DNA of 64,000 nucleotides from Nostoc paludosum FACHB-159 (GTDB taxonomy: Bacteria > Cyanobacteriota > Cyanobacteriia > Cyanobacteriales > Nostocaceae): the NCBI RefSeq assembly GCF_014698835.1, contig NZ_JACJTU010000002.1, forward strand, positions 124,001 through 188,000, written 5' to 3'. The translations under genes were made by a program, and so were the position numbers. Positions within the stretch are counted from its first letter, which is position 1; each line of letters opens with the position of its first letter. Below are positions 16,702 to 26,315 of the stretch, in pieces. Below the pieces are notes generated by a model. The model had not been told where the DNA came from and ran no database searches. It was given only the letters and a program-made list of their open reading frames with translations.

Positions 16702-18039
16702 ATGCTAAATTCTTTTCAAGCCGCCCTCTATCAACGTTTACAAGATTTTGAATTAGATGACCCAACCCATGAATTTGGGTTTACTCGCCATCTGATGAAA
16801 AATCAAGGCTGGACGCTAACCTATGCACAAAGAGCGATCGCAGAATATAAAAAGTTCGCATTTTTAACTGTGGTAGCTAATCATTACGTGGTGCCATCCG
16901 ATCAAGTCGATCAGGTGTGGCACGCTCATGTGCTACTAACACAGTCTTACTGGGAAGAGTTTTGCCCAAAGGTGTTGGAGAAAAACCTGCACCATCATCC
17001 GGCGCGGGGTGGAAGGACAGAACGCGCAGAATTCCATCACCTCTACGTGCAAACAATTACTAGCTATCGGTATTTTTTTGGCTCTCCACCAGAAGATATT
17101 TGGTCGCCCCCCGATATTCGATTTGGTGCAGAACTGAAGATGCAGCGAGTTAACTTAAGCGAACATTGGGTGATTCCTAAACGTTTGCCTCAATTGAGAC
17201 TTGCCCAACCCTTAGCTGCTACGGCAATAATTACCTTTGTCACCGTTGGTTGTGTGGATGTAAGGCAAGAATCTAGCCTTGGGCGATTTGTGAGTGATTT
17301 AATTGCCAATCATTCTATTACCATTTTTACTCTATCTGCGATTCTTGGGCTGATTTTGCGTTACTCGATCCGCATACCCGATAAACAACCACAAAAGCCT
17401 CAACTGGATATTTATCAAATAGCTTATTTGGCAGGTGGGAAATTACGAGCAGTAGAGTTAGCAATTACACAACTCGTGCATCAGGGATATCTGCGTCCAA
17501 ATGTGCGCCATCGTACTTTAGCGATCGAAAAAGCGCTTTCCCCTGAAGCAACCAATTTGGAGCGACAAGTAATGCAACAGGTTCATCAAACTCCACATTT
17601 ACAGAGCCTACGGCAAACAAGCAAATACAAAATGGATTTTCTACAAAAACGGCTGGAGGAAGAGAAACTTTTGATGGCAGGGTGGGCAGGCAGAATCGCA
17701 ATGAGTTTTGGACTCTTCCTGCCGATCGCAATTTTAGGTGGAGTAGCATCAGTTTTTCTAAATAAACCATTGATGAAAATCGCCCCAGTTGTTGATATCA
17801 TTACAATACTGTGGACAGCCATCGGTATTATCACTGCCTGCTGTTTTGTCCCTTCTGTCCGAACTCGCTGGGGTAGTCGGATACTTGGAGACATCAAGAA
17901 AAACCACGATGTCTACGATGTAACACAAAGATTTGCCCTTTATGGCTATGGGGTGCTTTCGGGTGGAGCGCTGGACGATTTAAAGCAGATGTTTAAAGCA
18001 GAGGATGAGGAAGCTGCTTCAGGTGGCTGTGGCTGCTAG
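16702..18039 (+). CDS. TIGR04222/GRDP-like membrane protein
   Basis: A 445-aa protein. The N-terminal 150 residues resemble glycine-rich-domain (GRDP, DUF1399) proteins, with FTRHLMKNQGWTLTYAQRAI and the signature VDQVWHAHVLLTQSYWEEFC. The next part has hydrophobic segments near 170-185 and 200-220 and the TIGR04222 pattern YQIAYLAGGKLRAVELAITQLV with QGYL. Two more membrane segments follow (about 330-350 and 360-378). It ends in GGCGC, a Cys-rich tail typical of TIGR04222 proteins, where the family often ends in Gly/Cys runs. Function unknown. The last four bases overlap the convergent methyltransferase gene. Confidence 0.75.
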   Translation: MLNSFQAALYQRLQDFELDDPTHEFGFTRHLMKNQGWTLTYAQRAIAEYKKFAFLTVVANHYVVPSDQVDQVWHAHVLLTQSYWEEFCPKVLEKNLHHHPARGGRTERAEFHHLYVQTITSYRYFFGSPPEDIWSPPDIRFGAELKMQRVNLSEHWVIPKRLPQLRLAQPLAATAIITFVTVGCVDVRQESSLGRFVSDLIANHSITIFTLSAILGLILRYSIRIPDKQPQKPQLDIYQIAYLAGGKLRAVELAITQLVHQGYLRPNVRHRTLAIEKALSPEATNLERQVMQQVHQTPHLQSLRQTSKYKMDFLQKRLEEEKLLMAGWAGRIAMSFGLFLPIAILGGVASVFLNKPLMKIAPVVDIITILWTAIGIITACCFVPSVRTRWGSRILGDIKKNHDVYDVTQRFALYGYGVLSGGALDDLKQMFKAEDEEAASGGCGC

Positions 18040-18638
18040 CTCGATCTCACCTGAAAAATTGCCAAATGTTCTTCGCCTTTGCGGCTGGGTATGGAATCCT
18101 TCGCAGCTTTAAACAGGATGATATCGAAGTAGGGTGAAAAGCTATCCAAAATTTCCTGTGGCTTGACACCAAACGGGGGGCCATCTAACCGACTATGGGT
18201 AAAAAACAGGGCAATCAGTTGGCCATTGGGACGTAGTAAGTTTTTTACAAGCTGTACATATTGCGATCGCAACGTTGGATCGATGGCACAAAAACAAGTA
18301 TGTTCTAATACGTAATCAAAACTATGTAGAAACTCTGCTTCCAATTCAAAAATGTTGCGTTGTAAAAATTGAACGTTCAGTTCTCGTGCTTTGGCAATAG
18401 TAGAAGCACGGGCGATGGCACTGGGAGCAAAATCAAACCCAATGACATCAAACCCTGCTGTTGAAAATAACATCGCATCCTGTCCGCTTCCACAGCCTAA
18501 AACCGCCATTCGTCCCGGCTTGGGGGCTTGAACTGATGCCAGAAGATTGATAAATGGTGGAGCCGGACAGCCCAAATCCCAAGGATCTCGGTTTTCTTGA
18601 TACCGTTTTTCCCAAGCTTCAGCGTTGAGGTCAATCAT
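18036..18638 (-). CDS. TPMT-like SAM-dependent methyltransferase
   Basis: A 200-aa class I methyltransferase of the thiopurine S-methyltransferase-like family. The N-terminal WEKRYQENRDPWDLGCPAPP positions the substrate lid, motif I is VLGCGSGQDAMLF, the SAM ribose acid follows in VIGFDFAPSAI, and the family-specific segments are LEHTCFCAIDPTLRSQYV and FFTHSRLDGPPFGV. Family members methylate thiols, selenols, tellurite or halides, so a role in volatile or detoxified sulfur/selenium compounds is plausible. The neighbouring methanethiol-oxidase-like gene at 18996 would fit such a role. It overlaps the convergent gene at 16702 by 4 bp. Substrate is inferred. Confidence 0.88.
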   Translation of the reverse strand: MIDLNAEAWEKRYQENRDPWDLGCPAPPFINLLASVQAPKPGRMAVLGCGSGQDAMLFSTAGFDVIGFDFAPSAIARASTIAKARELNVQFLQRNIFELEAEFLHSFDYVLEHTCFCAIDPTLRSQYVQLVKNLLRPNGQLIALFFTHSRLDGPPFGVKPQEILDSFSPYFDIILFKAAKDSIPSRKGEEHLAIFQVRSS

Positions 18639-18685
18639 GATTGAATTCTACTTTAGGAGGCGGGGGCAGGGGGCAGGAAGCAGGG

Positions 18686-18732
18686 GGGAAAAGGCTTTTG
18701 AGATTTTTACCAGATGCGGTAATCATAAGTGA
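18686..18732. repeat. dispersed repeat, GGGGAGAAAAGGC family, copy 2
   Basis: ggggggaaaaggcttttgag, gatttttacc and gatgcggtaatcataa match copy 1 at 11180-11228 with a few substitutions. It lies upstream of the methyltransferase and beside the TIR element at 18807. Confidence 0.75.
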
Positions 18733-18806
18733 TTAGCCGGAGGTGATATGTTAGCCCTTCAACCGAACATTATATGAGAGATGGATTGCCAAAAAGCTTA
18801 TCTACT

Positions 18807-18966
18807 AATACCAATTCTCTGTGAACTTGCACTTAATGATAATTCCTTCTTCCTTGGCGTCCTTGGCGTTCTTCTCTACGAGACGCTACGCGTTGGCGGA
18901 AGCCTCTCGTAGAGAAGGCGGTTCGTTTAATAAATATTAAGTGCATCTTGATGGAAAATCGGTATA
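18807..18966. mobile_element. MITE-like element with 31-bp imperfect terminal inverted repeats
   Basis: Left end AATACCAATTC...GCACTTAAT (18807-18837) and right end ATTAAGTGC...CGGTATA (18936-18966) are inverted repeats, 23 of 31 positions matching. The core contains a 12-bp perfect stem TTCTCTACGAGA (18872-18883) / TCTCGTAGAGAA (18905-18916) around ctacgcgttggcggaagcc. There is no coding capacity. Size (160 bp) and TIRs fit a non-autonomous transposon derivative. Confidence 0.65.
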
Positions 18967-18995
18967 ACTATTTGACAATCCAAAATTGTATTACA

Positions 18996-20348
18996 TTAAA
19001 TCCAAATATCAGAAGTGCAATCACCGCCAGGATAGCGCATCTCATGGGCACGAGAGGGGCCTGCTGGTTCTTTGCCAAAGTCAACGTAGAAATCTTCGTT
19101 GATTTTTAGTCCGCCATTTTCGGTATCGCAATCAATCTGTAATAAATATGAGCCGGTCTTGGATAACTCAGGATAAAACTGATTATCCCAAGTGCTAAAT
19201 AGGGAATTTGTCACATAAAGCCGTTTGCCATCCAAACTCAGCTGTAACATTTGTGGCCCGCCAGCTAATTTATGACCTCGAACTTCACCAGCGTTACCTA
19301 ACAAACCACCGCACCAAACTTGACCGGTGAGTCGAGGATGGGATGGATCGCTGATATCATACTGACGGATATCTCCATGCAACCAATTGGAAAAGTAAAC
19401 ATAGCGATCGCACATTGAAATCAAGATATCAGTAATCAACGATGGCACTGGTATCGGCCAACCTTCCACTTCTACTGAAGCTATATCAATTACTTTCTCT
19501 ATTTGCCAATGACCGTTAGGTTTGTGCCAATGCCAAACATTACTACTGAGTGCTGCGGCCACAAACCCATGAGTGCTGTCGGGGTTATGGTGAAAGCGCA
19601 CTTCTAAGGGAATTAATCCTTCTTGTCCTAAATCAAAACTTTGGATAATTTCCCGTGTTGACCAATCCCAAAAATGTACGTGATGGCCGTAGTTATCGGC
19701 TGCTACGTCGTTGAGGTCAAAACCAGGATAATAAGTTTTGGGTGCAGCCCACTCACTACTCACCATGATGTTATGACGCGGCTGATACCAAAAGTCATAG
19801 TTAAACCGCATACCTTCGGCTTGGCTCTCCCAACGTCCAGCAATGTCAAAATTTTCATCCAGTAACAAAAAGCCACCAGGTCCATTTCCTTCACTGTCGC
19901 CCAGCATGGAAATCATTACATGACCATCTGCTAGACAGTGTACTGTGTGGGGGGCGGTTAAATTGGTTTTTTGTTGAATTTCTTGTGGTTCAATGACTTT
20001 GTGCAGTTTTGGCGCTTTGGTATCTGCGGTATCAACAATATAGATGCGGCTAGAACGTTGCCCAGGTATGACGGTAAATCTGCGGGATTTACCAGCATCG
20101 CCGTGACAAGAGCTACAAGCATTCCAGCCAAAGTGATGTAATTCATCGCCAATGTAAGGCATAGATAGACGATGAATCACTTGGGAATAAGTGGGAGAAT
20201 TGGGGTCAACGTCTACGGTGGCAAGATAATCTGGTTCTTCGATACCAGTACCAGTATAAAGAGCGATCGCATAAAGCACCTTTTCTCTTTCGGCTTTGGT
20301 GGCTGCTTCTGGAGAAGCGTAGCCAGGGCCGCAGCAAGCATGAGTCAT
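18996..20348 (-). CDS. selenium-binding protein SBP56 / methanethiol oxidase
   Basis: A 450-aa SBP56-family beta-propeller protein. Family hallmarks are the N-terminal [87 protein letters not shown] and [19 protein letters not shown]. Length matches the family (about 450-470 aa). Bacterial and human members are copper-dependent methanethiol oxidases that yield formaldehyde, hydrogen sulfide and hydrogen peroxide; the conserved His residues above provide the metal site. No signal peptide is seen, so it may be cytoplasmic, unlike some secreted homologues. It adds to the organosulfur theme of the first 20 kb, but it stands alone transcriptionally. Confidence 0.93.
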   Translation of the reverse strand: MTHACCGPGYASPEAATKAEREKVLYAIALYTGTGIEEPDYLATVDVDPNSPTYSQVIHRLSMPYIGDELHHFGWNACSSCHGDAGKSRRFTVIPGQRSSRIYIVDTADTKAPKLHKVIEPQEIQQKTNLTAPHTVHCLADGHVMISMLGDSEGNGPGGFLLLDENFDIAGRWESQAEGMRFNYDFWYQPRHNIMVSSEWAAPKTYYPGFDLNDVAADNYGHHVHFWDWSTREIIQSFDLGQEGLIPLEVRFHHNPDSTHGFVAAALSSNVWHWHKPNGHWQIEKVIDIASVEVEGWPIPVPSLITDILISMCDRYVYFSNWLHGDIRQYDISDPSHPRLTGQVWCGGLLGNAGEVRGHKLAGGPQMLQLSLDGKRLYVTNSLFSTWDNQFYPELSKTGSYLLQIDCDTENGGLKINEDFYVDFGKEPAGPSRAHEMRYPGGDCTSDIWI

Positions 20349-20728
20349 AGTTTTACACCTTAGAGGCTATGAAAAATTACCATAAGTTTACAACAAGCCT
20401 CGATAACGAATAAAAACCAAAATTACTCGCATATAAGAGGCTATTTATAAAGTAAAAATAAAATTATTGTAGGGGAGCCAGTGCGCCCTTGCGGGTTAAG
20501 AGACTTGTACCGCTAACGCGGAACGCGCTTTCTTAGCAACTGGTGTTGTGTTAAGCTTACTTGTCACGAAAAATATCAGATGAGCGGCTAACGCACCTTA
20601 CTAAAAATTTATTTTATAAATGGTCTTTGAGCAACAAAATTAATACTAATAAAGATAACTCAATCAGTTGTCTGAAAATCCTTTATTATTAATTTCTGCG
20701 ACTGATTCTAATTTTGCCAATTAGGTAT
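20349..20728. other. divergent intergenic region with a small palindromic repeat
   Basis: AT-rich region between the selenium-binding protein and the hybrid kinase. At 20473-20543 there is a G+C-rich insert bounded by CCAGT and ACTGG with gcgcccttgcggg and gcggaacgcgc inside, the style of Nostoc dispersed repeats. The rest shows no gene or RNA. Confidence 0.55.
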
Positions 20729-23700
20729 ATGAGTATGTTAACTCAGCGAACTATTGTTGTAATTGCTGGCTCTGATGAGGACGATAACGATTATGAGCAT
20801 CATTTACAACTTGATGAGAGTTTTACATACAAAATTATCAAACAGCAATCCAAAACTCATATTTTGGTATTATTGCGATCGCAACAAATTGATGCCATTC
20901 TTTTAGAATTAAATTCTTCCCAATCTAGCAACATCGATCTGATCGGGCAACTAAGCAAACAGATGGGGAAACAGTGTCCCCCAATTGTAGTAATTGGCAG
21001 CGCTGATGCAGAAATAGCAGTGCAAGCCCTCAAGAGTGGAGCGGCAGATTATTTAGTAAAAGACCGCATGAGTGCTGATAATCTGCGCCAAACTATGCAC
21101 AGTGCGATGAAAAATGCGGAATTAGCAGGAAAATGGCTTTGCAGCCACGAGCAATTACAAACATCAATGGAGAATATGCTCGACTGCTTTGGCATCTTTT
21201 CATCCTTAAGGAATGAATCCGGCGAAATCATAGACTTTCGCATCGATTATTTGAATGCAGCGGCCTGTGAAAATAACCGGATGCCCAAACAAACGCAAAT
21301 TGGCAAACAATTTTGTGAAATCTTCCCCGATCATCGAAAAGCGGGGCTATTTGCCGAGTATTGTCGGGTAGTGGAAACGGGAGAGCCATTAATCAAAGAT
21401 TCGCTAGTTTGGGAAGACACCTTGGACGACCAAAAGTTGATCCGGGCGTTTGATATTCGAGCAGCCAAGTTAAATGATGGGTTTGTTGCATCTTGGCGCG
21501 ATATTACAGAAAGTAATGACTACATTCGGCAAATTGAAGTTGCTTTACAGCAGAAAATCGAGGAAGCAGAAGCAGGCAGACAAATTCTAGATGCGGTGAT
21601 GGAATACATTCCTGAAGCAATCACCATTGCCGATGCTCCTGATGTTAGGATTCGCCAAGTGAGCCGCTACGGTCAACAATTGATTGGGCGATCGCCACAG
21701 GTGCTTGAGGGCATTCCGGTGGAAGAACACGTAGAAGCCTGGAATATTTTCTACACTGATGGCATAACTAGACCGACAGCTGAGGCCTTACCCCTGACTC
21801 GTGCTGTTAAGCAAGGTGAAGTTGTCATTAATGAAGAATGGGTAGTGCGAAAACCTGACGGACAACAAATTGTAATTTTGTGTAATGCTGGCCCTATTTA
21901 TAACTCCAAAGGCGAAATTACTGGCGGTATCATTGCTTGGCGAGATATTAGCGATGCTTATCGGCAAGCTACGCAAGACAAACAAGTCGAGTTAGAACGT
22001 CAACGTAGTGAAGCGATCGTTCAGGCATTTATGGCAGCATCTCCCATTGCCTTGGCCTTATTCGATCGCCAGTTACGGTTTCTGTATGCCAACGAAGCTT
22101 TAGCAAAAATCAATGAATTCCCCTTAAATGAGCATTTAGGACGCACCTTGTGGGAATCTGTGCCTCAGATAGCATCTCAATTTGCTCCTCTACTCCTCCA
22201 GGTGATGGAAACTCAACAACCCGTCCTCAATCTGGAATTCAATGGCGAACTCAGACCTGGTGTATTTCGCCATACAATTGCCAATCACTACCCTGTTTGT
22301 TTGCCTAATGGTGAAGCGATCGGAGTTGGGGTAGCAGTGATGGACATTAGCGAAATTAGCCAGGTACAGCAGGAACTCAGAGAGAGTGAAGACCGCTTCC
22401 GCACCTTGGCAGACAACATTTCCCAGTTTGCTTGGATGGCAGACAAAAACGGGCAAATCTTCTGGTATAATCAGCGCTGGTTTGATTACACAGGCCTCAC
22501 CTTGGAAGAAATGCAATCCAAGGGTTCTCAGCAGGTACAACATCCAGACCATTTTGAACGAGTGTTTCAAAAGTTTTATTGCTGTGTTCAAACAGGCGAA
22601 ATCTGGGAGGATACCTTCCCTTTACGCGGTCAAGATGGACAGTATCGTTGGTTTCTCTCTCGCGCCGTTCCGGTGCGTGACGAACAAGGTGAGGTTTTGC
22701 GCTGGTTTGGCACTAATACTGATATTACCGATCTCCAACAAGCACAAGCAGCGTTGCGTGAAAGTGAAAACCGCCTGCGACTCGCCCTTAAGTCAGCCGA
22801 GTTAGGAATCTGGGACTTCAACCCAATTACAAAAGTATTGCAATGGGACGAGCAATGCAAAGCCATGTTTGGGCTGTCACCCCAAGCCGAAGTCAACTAC
22901 GATATTTTCCTGGCAGGCTTACATCCAGAAGACCGCGATCGCACCCATCAGGTTGTACTACAATCGTTCAATCCTGAAAGCGGCGGCGAGTATGACATTG
23001 AGTACCGCACCGTGGGTATCGAAGACGGCATAGAACGGTGGATTGCGGCAAAGGGAAAAGCTTTTTTTAACCAGGCAGGAGTAGCTATTCGCTTCATCGG
23101 TACAGTTCTCAACATTACTGAGAAAAAACGGGCTGAGGCAGAACGGGAACAACTACTCCGGCGCGAACAAGCAGCACGAGAAACCGCCGAACGCGCAAAT
23201 CGCATCAAAGATGATTTTTTGGCTGTTCTCTCCCACGAATTGCGATCGCCCCTCAGTCCCATACTTGGCTGGTCAAGGTTATTGCAAACGCGCAAACTAA
23301 GTGAAACCAAAACTAACGAAGCCCTAGCTATCATTGAACGCAATGCCAGATTGCAGACTCAATTAATTGATGACCTGCTTGATGTTGCCAAAATTGTCCG
23401 CGGCAAACTCAGCTTAAATGTAACCTCTGTGAATTTGGCCTTTATCATTGAAGCCGCCCTCGATACCGTAAGAACGGCAGCGCTGGCTAAATCTATCTCA
23501 CTTCACACCTTATTACCCAATATTGGGCAAGTATCCGGCGATCCCGCCCGCCTCCAGCAAATTGTCTGGAATTTGTTGTCCAATGCCATCAAATTTAGCC
23601 CCAGTGGCGCACGAGTAGACATTGAATTGAAAAAAGTCGGTAATCAGGCACAAATTACAGTGACAGACACGGGTAAAGGCATCAACCCAGACTTCCTTGG

Positions 23701-24310
23701 CTACATTTTTGAATCCTTCCGCCAAGAGGATACCTCCATCGCTCGTAAGTATGGCGGATTAGGGCTGGGGTTGGCCATCGTCCGTCAATTAGTTGAGGCA
23801 CACGGCGGTACCATCGCCGGTGATAGTCCGGGAGAAGGTTTAGGAGCCACCTTTACAGTCCGCTTACCCCTGCTGAATGTTGAACCCCAAATCGACTACA
23901 AACAGCCGTCCTCACTTCCAGAACTAGATCTCACAGGAATTCGAGTCTTAGCGGTCGATGACGATGCGGATGTTCGGGAGCTATTAACAGTAGTGTTTAC
24001 CCAGTACGGAGCAAAAGTCATCACCGTTACCTGCGCGGCTGAAGTCCTAGCAATCTTGGAATCCTTTCAACCGGATGTGTTAGTCAGTGATATTGGGATG
24101 CCCAGAGTCGATGGTTATTCCCTAATTCAAAAAATCCGGACTTTACCCCCTCAACAAGGTGGACAAATAAAAGCAATTGCTTTGACTGCCTATGCAAGAG
24201 TTGATGATTGTCAGCAAGCCTTAAAAAGTGGCTTTCAACAACATGTTACAAAGCCACTGGAGCCTGAAAAATTAGTTCAAGCTGTCTTCGCACTTACACA
24301 AACTAAGTAA
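20729..24310 (+). CDS. multi-PAS hybrid sensor histidine kinase with N-terminal pseudo-receiver
   Basis: A 1193-aa kinase. I start it at the ATG at 20729, which has AGG five bases upstream; the in-frame TTG at 20714 is less likely. Domains in order: receiver-like (1-130), about five PAS/PAC units (140-810), HisKA (H-box FLAVLSHELRSPLSPILGW), HATPase (N-box IVWNLLSNAIKF, G1 DTGKGI, G2 GGLGLGLAIV) and a C-terminal receiver (phospho-acceptor in LVSDIGMPRVDGY, Lys in HVTKPLEP). In the first receiver the phospho-acceptor Asp is Glu60 (ILLELN), so it should not be phosphorylated and may be locked in an active-like state. No membrane segment is present, so it senses a cytoplasmic signal. No cognate regulator is adjacent. 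Confidence 0.9.
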   Translation: MSMLTQRTIVVIAGSDEDDNDYEHHLQLDESFTYKIIKQQSKTHILVLLRSQQIDAILLELNSSQSSNIDLIGQLSKQMGKQCPPIVVIGSADAEIAVQALKSGAADYLVKDRMSADNLRQTMHSAMKNAELAGKWLCSHEQLQTSMENMLDCFGIFSSLRNESGEIIDFRIDYLNAAACENNRMPKQTQIGKQFCEIFPDHRKAGLFAEYCRVVETGEPLIKDSLVWEDTLDDQKLIRAFDIRAAKLNDGFVASWRDITESNDYIRQIEVALQQKIEEAEAGRQILDAVMEYIPEAITIADAPDVRIRQVSRYGQQLIGRSPQVLEGIPVEEHVEAWNIFYTDGITRPTAEALPLTRAVKQGEVVINEEWVVRKPDGQQIVILCNAGPIYNSKGEITGGIIAWRDISDAYRQATQDKQVELERQRSEAIVQAFMAASPIALALFDRQLRFLYANEALAKINEFPLNEHLGRTLWESVPQIASQFAPLLLQVMETQQPVLNLEFNGELRPGVFRHTIANHYPVCLPNGEAIGVGVAVMDISEISQVQQELRESEDRFRTLADNISQFAWMADKNGQIFWYNQRWFDYTGLTLEEMQSKGSQQVQHPDHFERVFQKFYCCVQTGEIWEDTFPLRGQDGQYRWFLSRAVPVRDEQGEVLRWFGTNTDITDLQQAQAALRESENRLRLALKSAELGIWDFNPITKVLQWDEQCKAMFGLSPQAEVNYDIFLAGLHPEDRDRTHQVVLQSFNPESGGEYDIEYRTVGIEDGIERWIAAKGKAFFNQAGVAIRFIGTVLNITEKKRAEAEREQLLRREQAARETAERANRIKDDFLAVLSHELRSPLSPILGWSRLLQTRKLSETKTNEALAIIERNARLQTQLIDDLLDVAKIVRGKLSLNVTSVNLAFIIEAALDTVRTAALAKSISLHTLLPNIGQVSGDPARLQQIVWNLLSNAIKFSPSGARVDIELKKVGNQAQITVTDTGKGINPDFLGYIFESFRQEDTSIARKYGGLGLGLAIVRQLVEAHGGTIAGDSPGEGLGATFTVRLPLLNVEPQIDYKQPSSLPELDLTGIRVLAVDDDADVRELLTVVFTQYGAKVITVTCAAEVLAILESFQPDVLVSDIGMPRVDGYSLIQKIRTLPPQQGGQIKAIALTAYARVDDCQQALKSGFQQHVTKPLEPEKLVQAVFALTQTK

Positions 24311-24515
24311 AGAACTGCAAGAAGTAATACCAATACTCTAAAATTCGGCAACAGATTCAAATCTTGAAACCCAAGTGGAATGGTGCAAAGAAACCGAAGT
24401 ATATAACGAAAAGTAAAGTCAACTAAAACTCAATACCGTTCAGTTAAGGAAATTAATCTGTTAAGGCAGGCAGGGGAGACAAATCAATTCAAAATTCAAA
24501 ATTGTTGCATTAAAC

Positions 24516-24582
24516 TTCTGCCTGCTGCCTCCTGCCTTCTGCCTCCTGCCTCCTGCCTGCTGCCTCCTGCCTCCTGCCTCTA
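24516..24582. repeat. CTGCCTC/CTGCCTT heptamer array
   Basis: About nine units of CTGCC[TG][CT]C-type heptamers run right up to, and include, the last bases of the MFS gene stop codon. Its complement appears at 14727-14760, and other copies occur at 31915-31935 and 52450-52478. Confidence 0.85.
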
Positions 24583-25857
24583 CTCACTTACCTTATACTC
24601 CTGCAAAGCCCCTAACTTACGAATTCCCGGCCAAAGCATTGCTGTAGCAATTACTACTAAAATTGTGCCAATTCCACCACCAACAACGGAAACCACCGGG
24701 CCAAATAAGGCAGCAGTCAAGCCTGATTCAAAGCCCCCTAATTCATTTGAAGCACTAATAAACACGCTATTGATAGCAGCAACCCGCCCGCGTAAATAAT
24801 CTGGCGTTCGGATTTGAACTAGTGTATGGCGAATCACAACGCTGATACTATCGAGTGCGCCAGCGAGTATTAACATCAACATAGATAGCCAAAACGAACG
24901 AGAAAGCCCAAAGATAATTGTGACAATGCCAAAGCCAACTACTGACCACAACAAAGCCGGGCCTGCTTTGCGTAATGGTGGTAGATACGCTAAGGTAATG
25001 GCCATAGTTAAAGCACCGATGGAATTCGCTGCTTGCAGGTATCCCAACTCCACTGGGCCGACATGTAAAATATCTTTGGCAAAGATAGGTAGTAATGCGA
25101 TCGCACCACCCAACAATACAGCAAACATATCTAATGTAATTGCCGCTAAGATTAACTGATTTTCCCAGACAAATTTAGCACCAGCGGCGAGGGCTTTGAT
25201 TGATATTGGTTCAGTAACGCGGACGCCTTTTTTCTCTGTAATCGCCAGGGTTAAAATGAAACACAGCAATGCAGCGATCGCTGCTGCTACATATACTCCT
25301 GTGGCGCTTCCCAACAGCGCAATCCCGAATCCTCCCAAGGCGGGACCGATGACTGACGCTAGCTGAAAGCTACTACTATTCCACGTAGCAGCGTTGGTAA
25401 AAGCACTCACAGGTATTAACTGCCACATCAACGCATCGCTGGCAGGCTTGAGAAATGCCTTAGCAACACCCGTTAAAACCAAGCAGGCGTAAATCAGAAA
25501 AACTACGCCTTGAGTATAGGAAAGTACTGCTAAACCCAGGGAACACAAAGCCAGCAACATGACTGAGAGTAACATGGTGAGTTTGCGCTCGCGGCGATCG
25601 GCTATGTCTCCAGCAATTAAGGTGAGTGCAATCATCGGTAAAACTTGCGCTAGCCCCACACCACCTAACACCAGAGCCGAGCCAGTAAGCTCATAGAGTT
25701 CCCAGCCAATGGCTACGGTTTGCATTTGCGACCCCACGAACAGCAGTAGGCGTCCAATGGTAAATAGCCGATAGTCCCGAAACCTCAGGGCTGCAAAGGG
25801 ATCGTGCTGTGCAACAACAGGGCTATGGCGATTTGATTTCTGTTTGCTCGAAGACAT
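24580..25857 (-). CDS. MFS transporter, EntS-like exporter
   Basis: A 425-aa inner-membrane protein with about 10-12 membrane helices. It belongs to the EntS/macrolide-exporter-like branch of the major facilitator superfamily: FRDYRLFTIGRLLLFVGSQMQ near the N-terminus, the loop motif AGDIADRRERKLTML (motif A-like), GVAKAFLKPASDALMWQLIP and RTPDYLRGRVAAINSVF. This branch exports siderophores or drugs. It is the last gene of a leftward operon and overlaps the MarR gene by 35 bp, so it is probably co-regulated by that MarR. The stop codon is embedded in a CTGCCTC heptamer array. Substrate unknown. Confidence 0.9.
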   Translation of the reverse strand: MSSSKQKSNRHSPVVAQHDPFAALRFRDYRLFTIGRLLLFVGSQMQTVAIGWELYELTGSALVLGGVGLAQVLPMIALTLIAGDIADRRERKLTMLLSVMLLALCSLGLAVLSYTQGVVFLIYACLVLTGVAKAFLKPASDALMWQLIPVSAFTNAATWNSSSFQLASVIGPALGGFGIALLGSATGVYVAAAIAALLCFILTLAITEKKGVRVTEPISIKALAAGAKFVWENQLILAAITLDMFAVLLGGAIALLPIFAKDILHVGPVELGYLQAANSIGALTMAITLAYLPPLRKAGPALLWSVVGFGIVTIIFGLSRSFWLSMLMLILAGALDSISVVIRHTLVQIRTPDYLRGRVAAINSVFISASNELGGFESGLTAALFGPVVSVVGGGIGTILVVIATAMLWPGIRKLGALQEYKVSE

Positions 25858-26296
25858 TTTTTAGTAGAGTTAAGCCTTCTTCAATGTTGGAAATTTGTTC
25901 TTCTGTCAGACCTTGGAGCAGGTCGGTAATATGAGCGCGAGTTTGATCTTGGGATTGTTTGAGTTGCTGTTTTCCTTCCTCAGTCAGATTGAGCAGCACT
26001 CGCCGCCGCTCTTGAGGATCAGCGATGCGTTCGACAAAGTTGCGTTGTACTAGGCGTTCTATGGTCGCTGATGCTGTGGCAGAGGTGACACCCAAATGCT
26101 CTGCCAGGTCAGATAACGAAGCACCGGGATTGCGGTTGATGAATGCTAGCGATCGCAACTGAGGTATAGATAAAAAAGCGGCACTGTGGGCACGCATATC
26201 GGCTCGGATAAACCGCATCACTAGTGGAACTGTTTCCATTACTCTGGCAGCACATTCTTCGGAAGTTGTACCTTGAGTTGGTTTATCCAAGGTCAT
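25823..26296 (-). CDS. MarR-family transcriptional regulator
   Basis: A 157-aa regulator if it begins at the ATG at 26296 (MTLDKPTQG), 13 nt or so after AGGAGA; an in-frame earlier codon at 26350 would overlap the permease gene. The winged-helix core is LSDLAEHLGVTSATASATIERLVQRNFVERIADPQERRRVLLNLTEEGKQQL, quoted here in overlapping landmarks: recognition helix TSATASATIERLV and wing DPQERRRVLLNLTEEG. Dimerisation helices flank it. MarR proteins usually repress the efflux genes beside them and release on binding a toxic ligand. The palindromes at 28008-28032, upstream of the operon, are its likely operator. Confidence 0.9.
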   Translation of the reverse strand: MTLDKPTQGTTSEECAARVMETVPLVMRFIRADMRAHSAAFLSIPQLRSLAFINRNPGASLSDLAEHLGVTSATASATIERLVQRNFVERIADPQERRRVLLNLTEEGKQQLKQSQDQTRAHITDLLQGLTEEQISNIEEGLTLLKNVFEQTEIKSP

Positions 26297-26315
26297 GGGA
26301 TTGTTGTTCTCCTGA

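Noticed and set aside
20473..20543. A possible tRNA in the GC-rich intergenic insert
   Set aside because: No T-loop GGTTCGAAT-type sequence and no acceptor/anticodon stem arrangement was found.
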